From Castor canadensis (Eukaryota; Chordata; Mammalia; Rodentia; Castoridae): a stretch of DNA of 64,000 bases. This document shows, in pieces, positions 10,105 through 22,767 of the stretch; the first letter of the stretch is position 1, and each line of letters opens with the position of its first letter. Under the pieces are notes generated by a model that was not told the DNA's origin, did not search any database, and was given only the letters and a program-made list of their open reading frames with translations. The position numbers were made by a program, and so were the translations under genes. The stretch is from positions 114,866,083 through 114,930,082 of the forward strand of contig NC_133390.1 in assembly GCF_047511655.1 (NCBI RefSeq), read 5' to 3'.

Positions 10105-10265
10105 CTGTGTAACAGGTACTATGTTTGGCATTTCAAATAAATCATCTCTAATATTCTCACAAAACTGCAAAGTAGGTAATATTGTTACCATCTTATAAGA
10201 AAGGACAATGAGACTGAGTGAGTCAAGTCCAATATTACACAAGTAGTCGGTAGAGTGTAAATTTT
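10105..10265 (-). repeat. MIR SINE, antisense
   Basis: 'caggtactatgtttggcatt', 'attctcacaaaactgcaaag', 'gtaggtaatattgttacc' and 'gacaatgagactgag' follow the reverse-complement MIR order through to 'gtcggtagagtg'. It is old and diverged. Confidence 0.75.
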
Positions 10266-11449
10266 AGTCATGTGTAAATGCACCCAGCAGTTTGAATTAT
10301 TACACCCCAATTCCACTTTTGATCTACTTCAAATGACTATTGTATGACAAGGACTGGTCCCCATAGTAACTTGAAAGGTGGACCTGGAGCCACATCAGTA
10401 GGACTTTCATCACTGCCAGTGTGAGCTTGAACACATTTCTAATTCTCTGTGAGTTTAAATTTCTTCACTAGTAAATGTGATGATTAGAGGGTTAGTATAG
10501 GATGCTTGCTGTAACTCTGCACCTGTCCTTACACACGCTCAGTTGTAGCATTTTCTTTCTGCATAATCATTATTACTTCTTAGAAAAGCTGAAGTTGAGA
10601 ATAAAACCCCTACCTTTGCAATACAAACCTTTAGGTTCACAAGAAAATGTTTTGGTTTCTTCTTATTTTGAAAAAGGAAATACTTAGAAAATAGCCTCAT
10701 GTTACATTCCCAATATGAGCCTGGGCTTACAAAAAGGAAGGATGATGTCACTGTCACACTAGGTGGAAAAACAGCTCATTGCATTACTTTATGAAGGATG
10801 TATTATTTTCATCTCCTCCTTTCAGAAAAATTCTATTATCACTTTGCCAAAGGAAGACTGGAAAATGCAAACAGATGAAAATAGTCCCAATCTAAAGTAT
10901 AGAAATAGACACCTATATAGTTTCTTATTTCAAATTCTTTACATATTTTTTCATTCAGTCAACTGTCCAGTTCTCAGAATCGGGACATGTGTTTGGAGAT
11001 CAATCAAAAAAGGAAGGCAAGAACTAACTGAAAAAGAAAGAAGCATGTGCAAAGGTTTTTTGTTTTAGTAAGTCATGATTAGAGCAAATGACACAGTTTC
11101 ATGCAGCATTTATGAAACACCAAGCAAATGACTGAAGCAGTTTCTAATCTTTAGGAATTTTGGAACAAATGTCTTAATCCTTGATATCTGTCCCCTGAAG
11201 TCACTGCAGAAGGCCTCCCTAGCCTCAGATGCTTTTCACAAATATTCAGCTTACTCTCTACTACTTCACTAGGATTCTTTTCCATTTGAATATCCCACCA
11301 CAAAATAGTGATATTAATTCACATCCATAAAGATGGCAAATTCTCTGCTTCTCTGTCAGGCAGTGTCTTGGGCTCCATTTAAGCCAGGTTTATAGGAAAC
11401 CCTCAGTACACATTTAGAGAATATTTTCCATGAAGAATTTATTTAGACA
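10266..11449. other. Non-coding DNA, possible MIR scrap
   Basis: 10,420-10,500 ('cttgaacacatttctaattc ... ttcttcactagtaaatg') looks like a worn sense MIR core. Otherwise no repeat or gene is visible; the 101-codon frame at 10,763-11,068 shows no domain. Confidence 0.4.
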
Positions 11450-11640
11450 GTAGTTAAACAATTAACTCTAGAGGCAGGATGCTTGGGTGGGAGTCACCGC
11501 TCTGTCACTTACTGTATGGCTTTGGAGAGCCTCTCTGTGCCTCTGTTTCCTCACATTCAAATTGGTGGATTGAACATAACAAAAACAACTTATTTCATGC
11601 AATGTCTTGAAGGTTAAAATATTGAGAGTGTACCAGTCAA
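11450..11640 (+). repeat. MIR SINE
   Basis: 'tgtcacttactgtatggctt', 'tctctgtgcctctgtttcc' and 'tcacattcaaattggtggat' preserve the MIR core in sense orientation. Confidence 0.75.
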
Positions 11641-11719
11641 ACCAGTGGGACCATCAAACAAGCTTTTCTTACACTAAGCAATTTGTCAGTCACCCCTAGC
11701 AGTTTGGCACCAAATCTTG

Positions 11720-11860
11720 TCATTTTTGCTTTTACTTTGATTTTCAGATAAGGCCTTGTGGTTTTTTTGGGGCTGGCTTTCAACCACAATTCTCCTATCT
11801 CTGTCTCACAAACAACTGTAGCACAGGCATGCACCACCATGTCTGGCTTTCTTAATCTTA
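11720..11860 (-). repeat. B1-like SINE monomer, antisense
   Basis: 'ggctggctttcaaccacaat', 'ctcctatctctgtctca' and 'caggcatgcaccaccatgtc' are the antisense B1 landmarks. Confidence 0.65.
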
Positions 11861-12469
11861 AAGTAAGAAATACATAATACTTAGCTACAGAATGAACATG
11901 GATACATAGCATCAGTATAGCTGTTCATTGTGTTGCAACCTCTCTTTGCATTTTAGCTATTCACCAGTACCTTGTATATCTCCCTGGCCACAAATTGCAA
12001 TACAATTTGTGGTATGTATAGTTTAATATTACTTATAGAATATTCTCCTGTAAACTGGGGAATCAGCATAGTAATATTTTCTTTATCACATAGACATAGG
12101 AAACTGAGTAGAAGTTTGCAAAAATACTGAAAATGTTTTTCTTTTGGTCATTTGCCATTTTTCTCTCCTAAACTCACAACCTCCTAGAAATCACATCCAT
12201 TATATCCTTACTACAAACATAGATAATCCATACTAATTTTAGACATTTCCTCAGGTAATTGAGCTTCTGACAAATGAGAAGACATCACTGTTACCCTGTC
12301 AGCCAACTTTGTGAGTGCCTTTCAATCCCAGGGCCTTGCTCTCTTGTCCTCACTGCGGTACCCATCTGCCTGTTTCCCATTGTGGCATTGCCTTGGCTCA
12401 AGCACATCTTTTAAATTCACAAAACTGTAGGTCTTCAGGTTCAGTCAGTGACCTCTCTTAGCTGTCTGT
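11861..12469. other. Non-coding DNA, nothing recognised
   Basis: No supported gene or repeat. Confidence 0.4.
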
Positions 12470-12955
12470 GAGTCAGTTTATTAAATAGCCACAGCTGAGT
12501 GGCTTAAACAGCACAAATTCATTGTCTTACAGTTCTGTGGTTGGGAACCTGACAGGTGTCAATGCACTAGCAGGGCTGTGCTCTTTCTGGAGGCTCTAGG
12601 AGAGAATATGTTCCTTTGACTTCCCTGCTTCTAGAAACCACCTCCATTCCATGGTTTGTGCCTCCCTTTTTGCAAGTCACAGCAGTGAAGTGAGTCCTCG
12701 CATCACATCAGTCTGGTCTTTTATCATGCCTCCCTCTTCCACATTTAAGGACTCTCATGAATTTCCTGAGCCGACCTGGACAATCCAGAACCATTTCTTA
12801 TTTAAAGGTCAGCTAATTAGTTATCTGAATTCCCCCAGCACTCTTACTTTCACCTGTAATCTTAATTTCCCTTGCCATATAAGGAAACATTCACTGATTT
12901 GGGGAGCTAGGACATTAGGACATACCTTTAGGCATCTATTGCTCTGCTTGCACAG
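12470..12955 (-). repeat. MaLR-like LTR, antisense
   Basis: Shows 'gagtggcttaaacagcacaa', 'ttacagttctgtggttggg', 'tttctggaggctctaggaga', 'cctccctcttccacatttaa', 'aaaggtcagctaattagtta' and 'ggacattaggacataccttt' in the order of a common mammalian MaLR-type LTR read antisense. Subfamily not assigned. Confidence 0.6.
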
Positions 12956-13017
12956 TAGTTAAAAACTACGTCAAACATGCTTTAAAATTTCAGATCAAAC
13001 ACACACCGGACAAGTAA

Positions 13018-13130
13018 CATTTTACTATTTTTAATTCTTTTTTGGGGAGATTGTGCTAGGAACTGAACCCAGAATCTTGAGCAGACTAAGCAAGTGCTCT
13101 ACCACTGGGCTACATCCCTAACCTCCAGAC
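13018..13130 (-). repeat. ID-like tRNA-derived SINE, antisense
   Basis: On the minus strand this reads as 'gatgtagcccagtggtagag' followed by 'tctgggttcagttcctagca', the A-box and B-box halves of an ID-type SINE, with no B1 half. Confidence 0.7.
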
Positions 13131-13134
13131 AATT

Positions 13135-14165
13135 GATATTTAAAAATTGGGGTTCTTCACCAGTTGCTTAGGAAATAAGAACAAGAATTGACAGATGGGG
13201 TTGTATCAAGTTAAAAAGCTTCTGCACAGTAAGGGAAAGAATGACCAGAATCAAAAGAAAATCTACAGAATGAGAGAAAAACCTTTGCTAGTTATTCGTC
13301 AGATAAAGGATTAATATTCAGAATATACAAAGAGCTCCAAAAATTAAACACCAAAAAAACAAAGAATCCAACTAATAAATGGGTAAATAAATTGAACAGT
13401 TTTCAAAAGGAGAACAAATAGCTAATAAATACATGAAGTTGTTCAATGTCCTTTAGCCACAGAGGAAAGGCTGATCAAAACAATGTTGGGGTTCCCTCTC
13501 ACCCCAGTCAGAATAACCATCAGCCAGAAAACACATAACAAATGTTGGTGAGGATGTGGGGGCAAAAGGGACCCATATACACTGTTGGTGGGAATGGAAA
13601 TCAGTTTGGAGGGTCTTCAAAAAATTAAAATAGAAATACCATAGGACTCTGCCATAGCACTCCTGGACATATAGCCAAAGGAATGTAAGTCAACATACAA
13701 TGGAGGCACCTGCACACTCACGTTTGTAGCAGCACTATTCACAATAGCCAAAATGTATAGTCAGCATAGGTATTCTACAACACATGAAGGAATAAAGAAA
13801 ATGTGGTATCTATACACAATAGAGTATTATTCAGTTATATTCAGTATTATTAATTTTATACTCAGTTATATGCAGTATTATTTAGTTTCCTTTGCAGGCA
13901 AATGGATGGAAGTGGAGATCATTGTGTTAAGTGAAATAAACCAGACTGAGAAAGACTTGATATTTATCAATCTTCTCTTTCATTCTCTGTGGAATCTAGT
14001 CCTTCAAAAGAATGACAGGAGTATAAAATGGACTTTTGGGGGACAGGGTCCAGGGGGAAGGGGGAGGCAAAAGGAAGGGTGAATGAATGGGGTGAATATG
14101 ATCAAAGTACTTTACACCCATCATAAAAACAGAATAACAAAACCTGCTAAAATTATTTTTTAAAG
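13135..14165 (+). repeat. Old L1 ORF2 end and 3' UTR
   Basis: Degenerate L1 ORF2 C-terminal coding sequence in sense orientation: 'aaagcttctgcacagtaagg' (the Lys-Ser-Phe-Cys region), 'tgttggtgaggatgtggggg' and 'cactgttggtgggaatgg' (the Cys-rich region), and 'gtagcagcactattcacaat', then a G-rich 3' UTR ending with 'ataacaaaacctgctaaaat'. Many stops and frameshifts are present. It is much older than the L1 at 22.5 kb. 13,820-13,890 contains a small local duplication of 'cagttatattcagtattatt'-like sequence. Confidence 0.8.
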
Positions 14166-14734
14166 GAAAGAAGGGTATGAGAAAGTAATATGAAGAATTT
14201 ATTCAAAGTACATTATATGCATCTATTCCAATGAAACCCCTTCATGCAACTAAAATATGCTAGTAAAACTGTAAAAAAAAAAGTATCAAAAAGAAATTTT
14301 GGTAAACTGGGCCTCTACAAGGAGAGGAGTAGTCAGTTGTTGGGAGCTGCTCATGTGGCAGCACTAGCAGTGGGTTCTTTCCTGTCAAAAGTCTGTTTCC
14401 ACGGTGACCAACGCAGCACCTTCTGTTGCTTTGCACGTGCACTGTAGGGCACTCCCCTAGTTCCAGCACAAGCAAACAAGTAATGGGACATGGACCAAAA
14501 GGGTACCTATCCCAAAGCCCATAGATGAGTTTGCTGCATGTTGCACTGAATGGGAACTTTCCTCTGCCTGACATGTTGACTGCAAAGGGAAGGGTATGCA
14601 ATAAAGAACATCTCAGGTTCACTTAAAGATGTCCAAGTGCCTACTGCTATGAGTATATGACAGTCAGAGCTTGGAGGTTTGCTTCCGGGGGATGTCAGCT
14701 TTCTGGATTCACGTTTTCCTTTGGAATAGTCTAT
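14166..14734. other. Non-coding DNA, nothing recognised
   Basis: Overlapping open frames of up to 120 codons occur on the minus strand but have no domain features. Confidence 0.4.
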
Positions 14735-14910
14735 GGTTAGAAGCATGGCTTTTGGAATCAAACGCCATAGGTGTAAAGTCCAGTTCTGTGCTGGAAGAGA
14801 TTTGTAGGCCTTGGGTTCAGTGTCTGTAGAATGAGTACAACTGTTACTTCTTCATGAGTTTAGGAAAAAGTGAGATAAAACATTAACATGGTAGGGTCGT
14901 GCTTGGCCCG
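14735..14910 (+). repeat. MIR SINE, worn
   Basis: 'gcatggcttttggaatcaaa', 'aaagtccagttctg', 'tgtctgtagaatgagtacaa' and 'agtgagataaaacattaaca' follow the MIR order with a deletion in the core. Confidence 0.55.
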
Positions 14911-15534
14911 CTGCAAGCAGAAAAGCTGTTTTTACTTTTTCTCCTTTTAATCTATTAGTTTATTGCCTTGGACTCCAGCTAAAATATGAAAGGTCTTTGT
15001 ACCTGGCAAAAAACCCCACGGTTTTTGTCTATTGATACACTATGGAGTGATGTCATTCACTATTCCTTCAATTGAATAGAATATTAAATCAATTAGATAA
15101 AAGTGAAAATTTTAGTTGAAATGGCTTCCCAGCAGCACAGAGATAAAAATTCTCATTTCTTCAAATTCCACTATTTTCAAGTGTGGAGTATTCTACTTCA
15201 TTTTCTTGCCTCTACCATTTAGGTTACTCTCACACCTGGATTCGGTTTCTAGTGCTGAAAGCCTGTTTGTCTTTCGTTATCACACAGAGTCTGCCAAGTT
15301 CAGCAATCCAAAGATGGCTGTCGTGGGGTGGACTTTGTGACAATGGTCATGCTAAGAGGAGAGAGGCAGCTGCAGGAGATACTTGATAGAGGCGTATGTG
15401 GTGGGGTCTGCAGGAATGGACAAACCTTTAGTCTAAACTTTAGTCTAAACTTGTGATCAGCCAAAAGGACTACCTATTCTACTCCTTCCAGCACCATGGC
15501 ATGAACCTGGCCGTGTAGATTGGGCTGACTTTAT
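14911..15534. other. Non-coding DNA with a small tandem repeat
   Basis: No gene. A 12-bp unit, tttagtctaaac, is repeated in tandem at 15,427-15,450. Confidence 0.45.
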
Positions 15535-15915
15535 GTTATTCCGATAAAATGCCTGAGATAGTCTACTTAAAAAGAAAAGGTTTATTTTGGCTCAGAGGTT
15601 TGGATGTTTTAGTTCATAGTCCATTCATAGTTCATGGTCATTTGGCCCCATTGCTTTTGGGCCTGTGCTGAGCCCCACACCATAGGGGGAGTGCAGGTAA
15701 AGCAGGCCCATTCATGTCCTGGGGGCATGGAGTGAAGAGTGAGAAGAGACCATAGTCGTACAATCCCCTTCAAGAAGAAGCCCTTGGTCCCTTTAACTTT
15801 CCCATTAAGCTCCATCTCTTAAAGGTTCCACCACCTTCCAACAGCACCAAGCTGAGGGCTAGCACTGTAACACACAGGACTGTGGGAGACATCTCAGAAC
15901 CAAACTATATCATGC
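15535..15915 (-). repeat. MaLR-like LTR, antisense
   Basis: 'aaaatgcctgagatagtcta', 'aagaaaaggtttattttggc', 'ggccccattgcttttgggcc', 'catctcttaaaggttccacc' and the closing 'catctcagaaccaaactata' match the antisense order of rodent MaLR-type LTRs. Confidence 0.6.
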
Positions 15916-17009
15916 ATGACATATCAAGAAAGAAACATTCCCCAGGAGTGAGTGACCAGCAGGGGCTGGGAGCTCTGCTTCCAGTGTACCATGTGTAAAG
16001 TGATCATGACACAAAGGCAATTGCAGGTAGTGACAATAAGGGAGTAAATATAGCAGTCCAAGGTTATTCGGATATCAGACCATGGGAAGCTGGGGAGCAG
16101 AGCTGGAAGAAAACAGGAAAATAAATCTGTTTTGAGGGGAGCAGACCAAACCACTCAGCTAGTGAGCTAGGGAGACAGATCTGGCAATTCAAAGTGTATT
16201 TTATAGCATTTATAATTTCTTTATATATAAATGTGCTAAAGTTGTGTGCAATCATTGTGTACAGAGTTCTGATGCAGAGAGAAGGCTCAGTCCTTTTCAT
16301 GAGTTTCTGTTCAGTTAAAAACACTCTAGATAAAAATATGCCATAAGTTCAACTGCACATTTGCTTTGTCTGAAGTCCATTTCTGCAGGGCCAGGAGGGC
16401 CTGTTCCTTCTTGCTGTTGACTTCTTTTCCTTTTCTTCCTCAGATGTATAGCAGGCAGCAGTTCAGTGCCGATGGCCTCCTGATCTGATTTGTATGTCCA
16501 GGGAAGTGTCATTTGGAGAGTCAGAAAATGACCCTAATAATGAATGGGTCCCAGCAGCAGAGGCAGACTTCTCCACCAGCTCAGTGTTGATGGTCCCCGG
16601 ATGTGTCCTATCCTAGCATGGGCATACTTCTTGAATATTGTCACTGGTTTTGGTCATCCATCTCCAAAGACATAATTGAAGTTTGGGATTAACTCAGTCT
16701 GATTGCTGGCCCTGACACTAAAGCCACTAGGGCAATTCGGTTTGCCAGCTGATGTGTCCCCCTGCCTGGAGTGGTGCTGGGCACATGACAGGCAACGAGG
16801 GCTTATTGCATGAGTTGCTCTTGTGGAAACTTGAGGCAGAGCAAAGGCTCAGCATTACACAGGAGGATTTGAGAGTGAGTTCTATGTTGCTTAGGGAGGA
16901 AACTAAAAAAAAGATGATGTGTTTCGATTGCCCTTTGCAAATATCTCATGATTATGCTTTTGTACTGCCTTTGCTGAGATGCTTTTATAAATCATAATCT
17001 TAACAAGAT
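15916..17009. other. Non-coding DNA, nothing recognised
   Basis: Around 16,735-16,810, 'tggtgctgggcacatgacag' may be a scrap of an ancient L2/MIR-type repeat. No supported gene. Confidence 0.4.
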
Positions 17010-17335
17010 TATTTTGAGGCAGAGGTACTGGGGTTTGAATTCAGGGCTTTGTGCTTGTTGGGCAGGCACTCACTACTTGAGTCACACCCTCAGACCATTT
17101 TTGCTTTAGTTATTTTTCAGGTATGGTCTTGCATTTTCCCCTGGGGCTGGCTTCAGACTTCAGCTCTTCTATGAGCATTTGCTGCATAGCTGGGATGCAG
17201 CTATACCACCATGCCAATCTTATTGGTTGAGATGGGGTCTCACCAATGTTTTGCCTGGGCTGATCTTAAACTGGAATCCTCCTGATCTCTAACTCCTGAA
17301 TAGCTGGGATTACAGGCCACTGTACCTGACCCACA
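17010..17335 (-). repeat. Composite ID + B1 + B1 SINE, antisense
   Basis: In order on this strand: an ID unit ('tactggggtttgaattcagg', 'tacttgagtcacaccctc'), one B1 unit ('ctggggctggcttcagactt', 'tagctgggatgcagctatac') and a second B1 unit ('ggttgagatggggtctcacc', 'agctgggattacaggccact'). The three-part structure matches the sense copies at 31.2 and 47.5 kb. Confidence 0.8.
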
Positions 17336-19019
17336 ATTCTGGTTTTAACATAGTGCTTCAAACATTGTCCCACAGGCAGCACTTTTGAAAATAGATTCAT
17401 CAGAAGTGATCATTTTTCCCACAGCTTGCCTTTACCTCTGCAAACCTAGTTCATGTGGTGACTATTGCTATGACTGCCATAGGGCAAGTGATTAAAAGGA
17501 TAATTCAAGCAGAATGCATAAATAATAATAATAATAATAATAATAAAATAAAACTGTCTACCTAATCCCCAATGAGTTTGTGACCTTGATAACCCTGCCT
17601 GGTAAGGTCATGGAAAATTAGTTTTCTTTTTCAATGTTTTTCTTTCTCTTCTTGTTTATGTTTCCTGATTCTGTTCCTCCCCCGCCTCCCCCCCATGAAT
17701 ACTCACCAAGCACACACAGCTTCTGTGGTACTGCGGGTGCTGCCTGCAGAGTAGACAATGTTGATTCTTGTCATTGATGGAGGAATCATGTGTCTTAGAC
17801 ATGATCTGTGTTCTGTAAGGAGGTGTGGAGAGGGACCGACTCAGCCTGTCCTGTGGGTTTAGGGAAGATTTCCAAGAAAGAGACTCTGAATGGTGAGTAA
17901 GATTTCTATAGGAAGTCAAGAAAGATAAGGACACTTCAACAGAGTGAATACGACCCTGACATTTAGAGGTCCCTTACGACCACGTCCTTTTCACTTTTCT
18001 CTCAGTATCAGAATTCTGACTTGGTTTGGATTTCCAGTGGCCTCAGTCATCACCTCTGCCCAGCCCCAGTAGTTAAATTTTGGTTGACTTACTCAATAGT
18101 AGCAGCCCCATTGTCCTTGTCATGGTAGGTTAGTCGCCTGAGACAGATTGAAGGATAATTTGCTGAGGCTTCTGGGATGTCAAGTGGTGGGTGGCATGGT
18201 CTCCTTTGACTTTGTTTGGTGCTATTTTAGAATATGAGACTTGAAACTAGAGAGACATTTGCCACCACAGGAGATAAATTTGAGGAGAAACGTCTCTGAG
18301 AATAACATTGGGCCATAAATTACCTGATCTGGGAGGCACAAACTGGAACAAACACTGATTTCTTATCATGACTGATAAGAAGTCACTTTATTTTATGAGA
18401 ATTTGAATTATGAAATTATTCTATCTGATAAACAATAAAAAAAACCAAGTGTCGGGGCACACGTTATCATAGTTCCACACTCTGCACATGGGTGTTCAGG
18501 ATCTGAGCAGGGTTCCTGGGGTCTCTGTCACGCTGATCATTTTGAAATGAGTGGCTAGGGGTGATTAAGGTTGAGGATACAGAGCAGAGCCAACTCTCAA
18601 AAAGCCTAAGATTGGATTTCTTATTTGCTGTTTATACCTCTTTTCTTTTAATGGTCCCTCATTTTTTTTTGATCACATGCATATTTTTTAGGAATTCAAG
18701 ACAGCCGTCATATAGAATGTTTCATCATTTGTAGTTGTTGGATTGAGCCAATCTTTCCATATTAGATCATGTGAAATATTTTAGCAAGAATATAACATAG
18801 GTAAGATTGTGCCATCTCTGTACCATGTTAGAAGGTCAATAGTATCAGTTTATCCCATTATGGGTGGCAATCATTTTGATCCTCCATTATGGAGATCACT
18901 CAGAGTATGTGGGAGAACATCTCAAGACTGTCCTCCACTTGTTTGCCTCCACTAATGATTCTTGCCTTCATCATTTCATCATCACTCACAAATGCAACAT
19001 TTCTAATTTATTCTCTTAA
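17336..19019. other. Unique DNA with (TAA)n microsatellite
   Basis: A run of about nine TAA units at 17,520-17,547 is the only clear repeat. No gene is supported; the 92-codon minus frame at 17,656-17,934 is featureless. Confidence 0.5.
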
Positions 19020-19085
19020 CTTTAGGCATCACACTTGCACTCAGGGCATCGCACTTGCAAAGCAGGTGCTCTACCACTCGAGCCT
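19020..19085 (-). repeat. ID-like SINE fragment, antisense
   Basis: 'gcaaagcaggtgctctacca' followed by 'ctcgagcc' is the antisense tRNA-like core. Only this part is left. Confidence 0.55.
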
Positions 19086-21834
19086 CTTGTCTTCCCTTAA
19101 CTTTTATATGCTGTTGTTTTTTTATACAGAGCTTTGCCTTTCCTAAAGTGTTTTAAGTACAGTAGAACTCCAGTCTCCTTTGAAATAGATATTATAATCT
19201 CAGTCACGCAACCTAAGGCTGCAGTAAGCTTCTCTTCACGATCAGTTAACACAACTTGCTCATTCAGAAACAAATTGCAGTTCCATTTGAACATGTAGAA
19301 TTTTAAGCCATGCATGGTCTGTTGAGTCTGGAAGTTTAAGAATGAATTAAAATGTTCATATTTCTCAGGAGGGTGTGCTATTTCTTTACACCCTGACTTA
19401 GATTTTATGTTTCCTAAACTCTCTGTGGACTTCATGTATCTTTCTGGTCTCTGTTTTTACTTCCCACCAGAGGTTGATCTATCTTCTGTCACTAGCTGCA
19501 GATGCGTGCCTCTCAATAACAATGATCACATAGTATTTATGGGAACGATTGCAGTCCTAGGCATAGGCAAAGGCATCTGGCAGTAAAATTTTTGCCACAG
19601 CGGTACTTTCTGCACATTAACAAGTCAGGGCACAAATGTTTTTACTTCATGCTAAAATTAAATGAAAAATTTAAACCCTAAACACAGGGATCAGATGACA
19701 CTATGTAGAAATCCCTTGAGAGTCTGTCAAAATTTAAGCATATTAATTCAGCAGAAAATGGACTAAATGATTTGAAATTAGAATCATCTGGTCTAATCTT
19801 CAAGAATACAACACACACTGGGAGAAACTAACAATTGTTCTTTTCAAAGACATGCTGAATTTTTTTTGGTTTGGTTTGGTTCATAAAATCACATGAATTT
19901 CTGGGCTGGTCAGTGTCGGTCGTGAGAATAATCAATCACTCCTCAAGTAAGCTTGCATATGAAGCAGCTGTGGCTTTTCCTCCCACAAAGACTGTATTTG
20001 ATGGCATCATTCACCACGCTTCTCAGCTGCATCTTCCTCACTGTAATTTGTCATTGCTTTCTAATTTATCAAATTGAAAAAAAACATAAGGCAAAAATTA
20101 CGAGTCATTTCTCTTGTTAGTATACTGATTACACAGATTCAGCATGAACAAGACAGATGCTAATTTGTGCATAAAGCATATTCCTTTTGACAGGAAAATA
20201 CACATAAGTTGTGGTTGAAAAAAAGACAAGGGTGCTGTTGAAAACCATTTTTGGATTTCTATGGAAAGTTTCCAGTGAAAGACATGGGCTCTTGCTTTAT
20301 CACATTAGCAATAATTCCTAAAAATGCAGTGCCAGTAAAGGCACTGAAACAAAACTCTTCCCATGGAGCTAGGTGGCTGAGCGATTGGGAATTCAGTAAG
20401 CCAAGATGGTGGGTGTGATGGAAAAAAGCTGGCTTGCTCAACTGTAGTCCCAAAGTCATGTGTCATCGCTATTACAAAAATCCCAATGTGACCTTCAGCA
20501 ATTCCCTTGGCTTTTTTGGGCTTCTATTTTTTTATTTCTAAATTCAAGATATTTGGGTTATATGATAACTTATGTCCCTTTTAGCCATAACATTTGATAT
20601 ATAGATTCTATTTACTGAGCTGTGTAGAATGAGTTTGTGATCTAAATGTCTACAATTTAGACATAAATTTGCTGTCAAATGACCCCCATGACAGGTGGCT
20701 TTACCCCCAAATTCCATTATAAGCTAGAAAGGTTGGTATTAAAGGCAACTTATTTCCTGATAACCTTCCCTCTACCTATGTGCCATAAATTCAAGACCCA
20801 GTCAGTGGAACAAAGATGACGTCTGCCGAGAGTGATGGCAAGACTGAGTTTTAGAGGAGTATATGACTAAAGCTACAGATTACTGCTACTGACCTGTAAT
20901 AAAATCAATACCTAGTCAAGATGCTTCCCCTCTATACACATGGTCTGTGACTTTTGGTGTTTCTACTTACAGTCTGTTGACTTTACAAAGGTGCAGAAGC
21001 TTGCTCACATGACTATTCTGTTTTTCACTTTCATGACTGTATTCAACCAGTTACAAAAGATAATCAACATTTTATAATAAAATAGAATTTGTCCTAGATG
21101 ATTTTGTCCAGCTATAGGCTAATGTAGATGTTCCGAGCACATTTAAGTTAGACTAGTATATGCTGTTCAGTAGTTTGGGTGTGGTGAACACATTTTCAAC
21201 TGGCTGTAGTTTCAATATGATGAGTTTATCAGGATGTAACCCCATTGTAAGTCGAGAAGCATCTGCAAAAGCTTTTCATTGTCCCCATCTCACTTCCATT
21301 CTGCTTCCTCACCACTGTGCTCTGACCTTTTTATTTGATCTTCTATTATAATTGAGTGTTTCCATGTTATTTCCTCTCACAGTTTTTTCAGTTTCTTGGG
21401 TCCTCAGATGCTGTTCTTTCACTTTTGTGTTCATTAAACTTCTATTTTTTTCTGTCTCCTACACTTACGGTCCAAATATAGTACACACTCAATATTTATT
21501 TACCAAATTAAATATGGTTTGAATTGACAATTGTAAATACACCAAAATAATTGAATTTGAAACTTCTTGATTCAAATGATCAAGTCCACCAGTTGTCTCT
21601 GTGTTCTGTAGATGCAGTCTGTGAGTATTAGTCCCATTACTCAAAGTACATGCCCCAAAATTGCAATAATCCACACTTTTTGCTGTGATTGCTATTGATC
21701 AGCAGTCACTGATATGTGTTTTCACTCTGTGTTCTTGTTATGATGGTAAACAGTTAAGTATTCATCAGTCTCTAGATGTACATAGTACAATTTAAATGAT
21801 GCTGGGCTTCAAGTCAGGACCATGCCTTTTCCAG
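19086..21834. other. Unique non-coding DNA
   Basis: The longest stretch of the left half without a nameable repeat. A 112-codon frame on the minus strand (19,097-19,435) has no domain, low-complexity bias or conserved motif that I recognise and is probably chance. 20,470-20,600 may hold a worn MIR. Confidence 0.45.
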
Positions 21835-21905
21835 TTTTGTACTTTGAGCATCTGGCACAACACCTGGTGTTAAGTATGTACTTTATCGATGTTTGTTGAT
21901 GGGAA
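21835..21905 (+). repeat. L2/MIR-type 3' end scrap
   Basis: 'gcatctggcacaacacctgg', 'taagtatgtactttatcgat' and 'gtttgttgatggg' follow the end of a mammal-wide LINE2/MIR repeat. Confidence 0.5.
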
Positions 21906-22483
21906 CAACCCTGACTGATGAGTAAGAGTAGGATTTTGTTGCAATATGTGTAGAGAAAACAATAGGTCAATATTTTCCTGGATGAATTCAAAGAGAAGGG
22001 ACTTCCAAGAAAATTGATAAGTGGTATAGGTCTCTGTGAAATGTAATACTTACAATTGTTTTCATACTGATTTAATTTCTAAGGAGTCTCAATTTAGTAA
22101 TATATAACTTACTAATCAAAGCACATTAGGCCACAGTGAGGTTCAGTGGGATGCAGAGAGTCGTGCTAACATCTAGGCTGAATTAGCTACTTGACTTTTT
22201 AAGGTTTTTATCCTATTTTCAGATTTGTCTAGTTGTTAAGAAATAAGATTACTCTCCTTTCTAGCACGTGATTGAGTTTTTTCCTCATTTAACAACTTGA
22301 TGAAAGTTTATTTGGAAGTTTCTTTTGGTATATGTTTTCCAGTTTGTAACATTCATTCTTAAGAATTCCCACTAGATGCTAATAAAGCAAAGAAAGAAAG
22401 AGTGTTACTTCTCAATGCAGGAAGAAAATTGAAAACTCTGAGCTGCCTTAATAAAATCTGAGCAAACATTTATTGCTGGAGTT
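21906..22483. other. Non-coding DNA, nothing recognised
   Basis: No supported gene or repeat before the L1 insertion. Confidence 0.4.
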
Positions 22484-22496
22484 AAGACTTGGGGCA
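22484..22496 (+). repeat. L1 target-site duplication, left copy
   Basis: AAGACTTGGGGCA, repeated exactly at 26,632-26,644. Confidence 0.95.
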
Positions 22497-22760
22497 GGAT
22501 TCCAAGATGGCAACTAGAGGGAGGAAGCAGAAAGTGTGCTTCCTAAAGTAAAATCTTGGAGAGATGCTGGAGATACATCTTACAGGAAAAACCACTGAGA
22601 AGAGGCAAAACTCTGACTCCTCCACACCCTCAGCCCACGCATAAAACCCCCACTCCACGTTAAACAGAGAAACCAGGAGGGCTCCCATACTGCCAGACAC
22701 CAGCTCCTACTGGCTCAAGAGATGCAGAACACCAGGTGAGCTTAGGGTGAGGTCTTCTAG
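22497..22760 (+). promoter_or_regulatory. L1 5' UTR-like segment
   Basis: It opens with the GATTCCAAGATGGC-type start seen at L1 5' ends and contains 'caccaggtgagcttaggg', which resembles a splice donor (CAG|GTGAG) at about 22,735. A full 5' UTR would carry the internal Pol II promoter; only about 260 bases are present here. Confidence 0.5.
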
Positions 22761-22767
22761 ACACTGA

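Noticed and set aside
14260-14622. 120-codon minus-strand frame with overlapping smaller frames
   Set aside because: No recognisable domain or signal; overlapping frames on both strands indicate chance.
19097-19435. 112-codon minus-strand open frame in unique DNA
   Set aside because: No domain, no biased composition and no conserved motif recognised. A frame of this length is expected by chance in 64 kb on six frames, and no splice or promoter context is visible.
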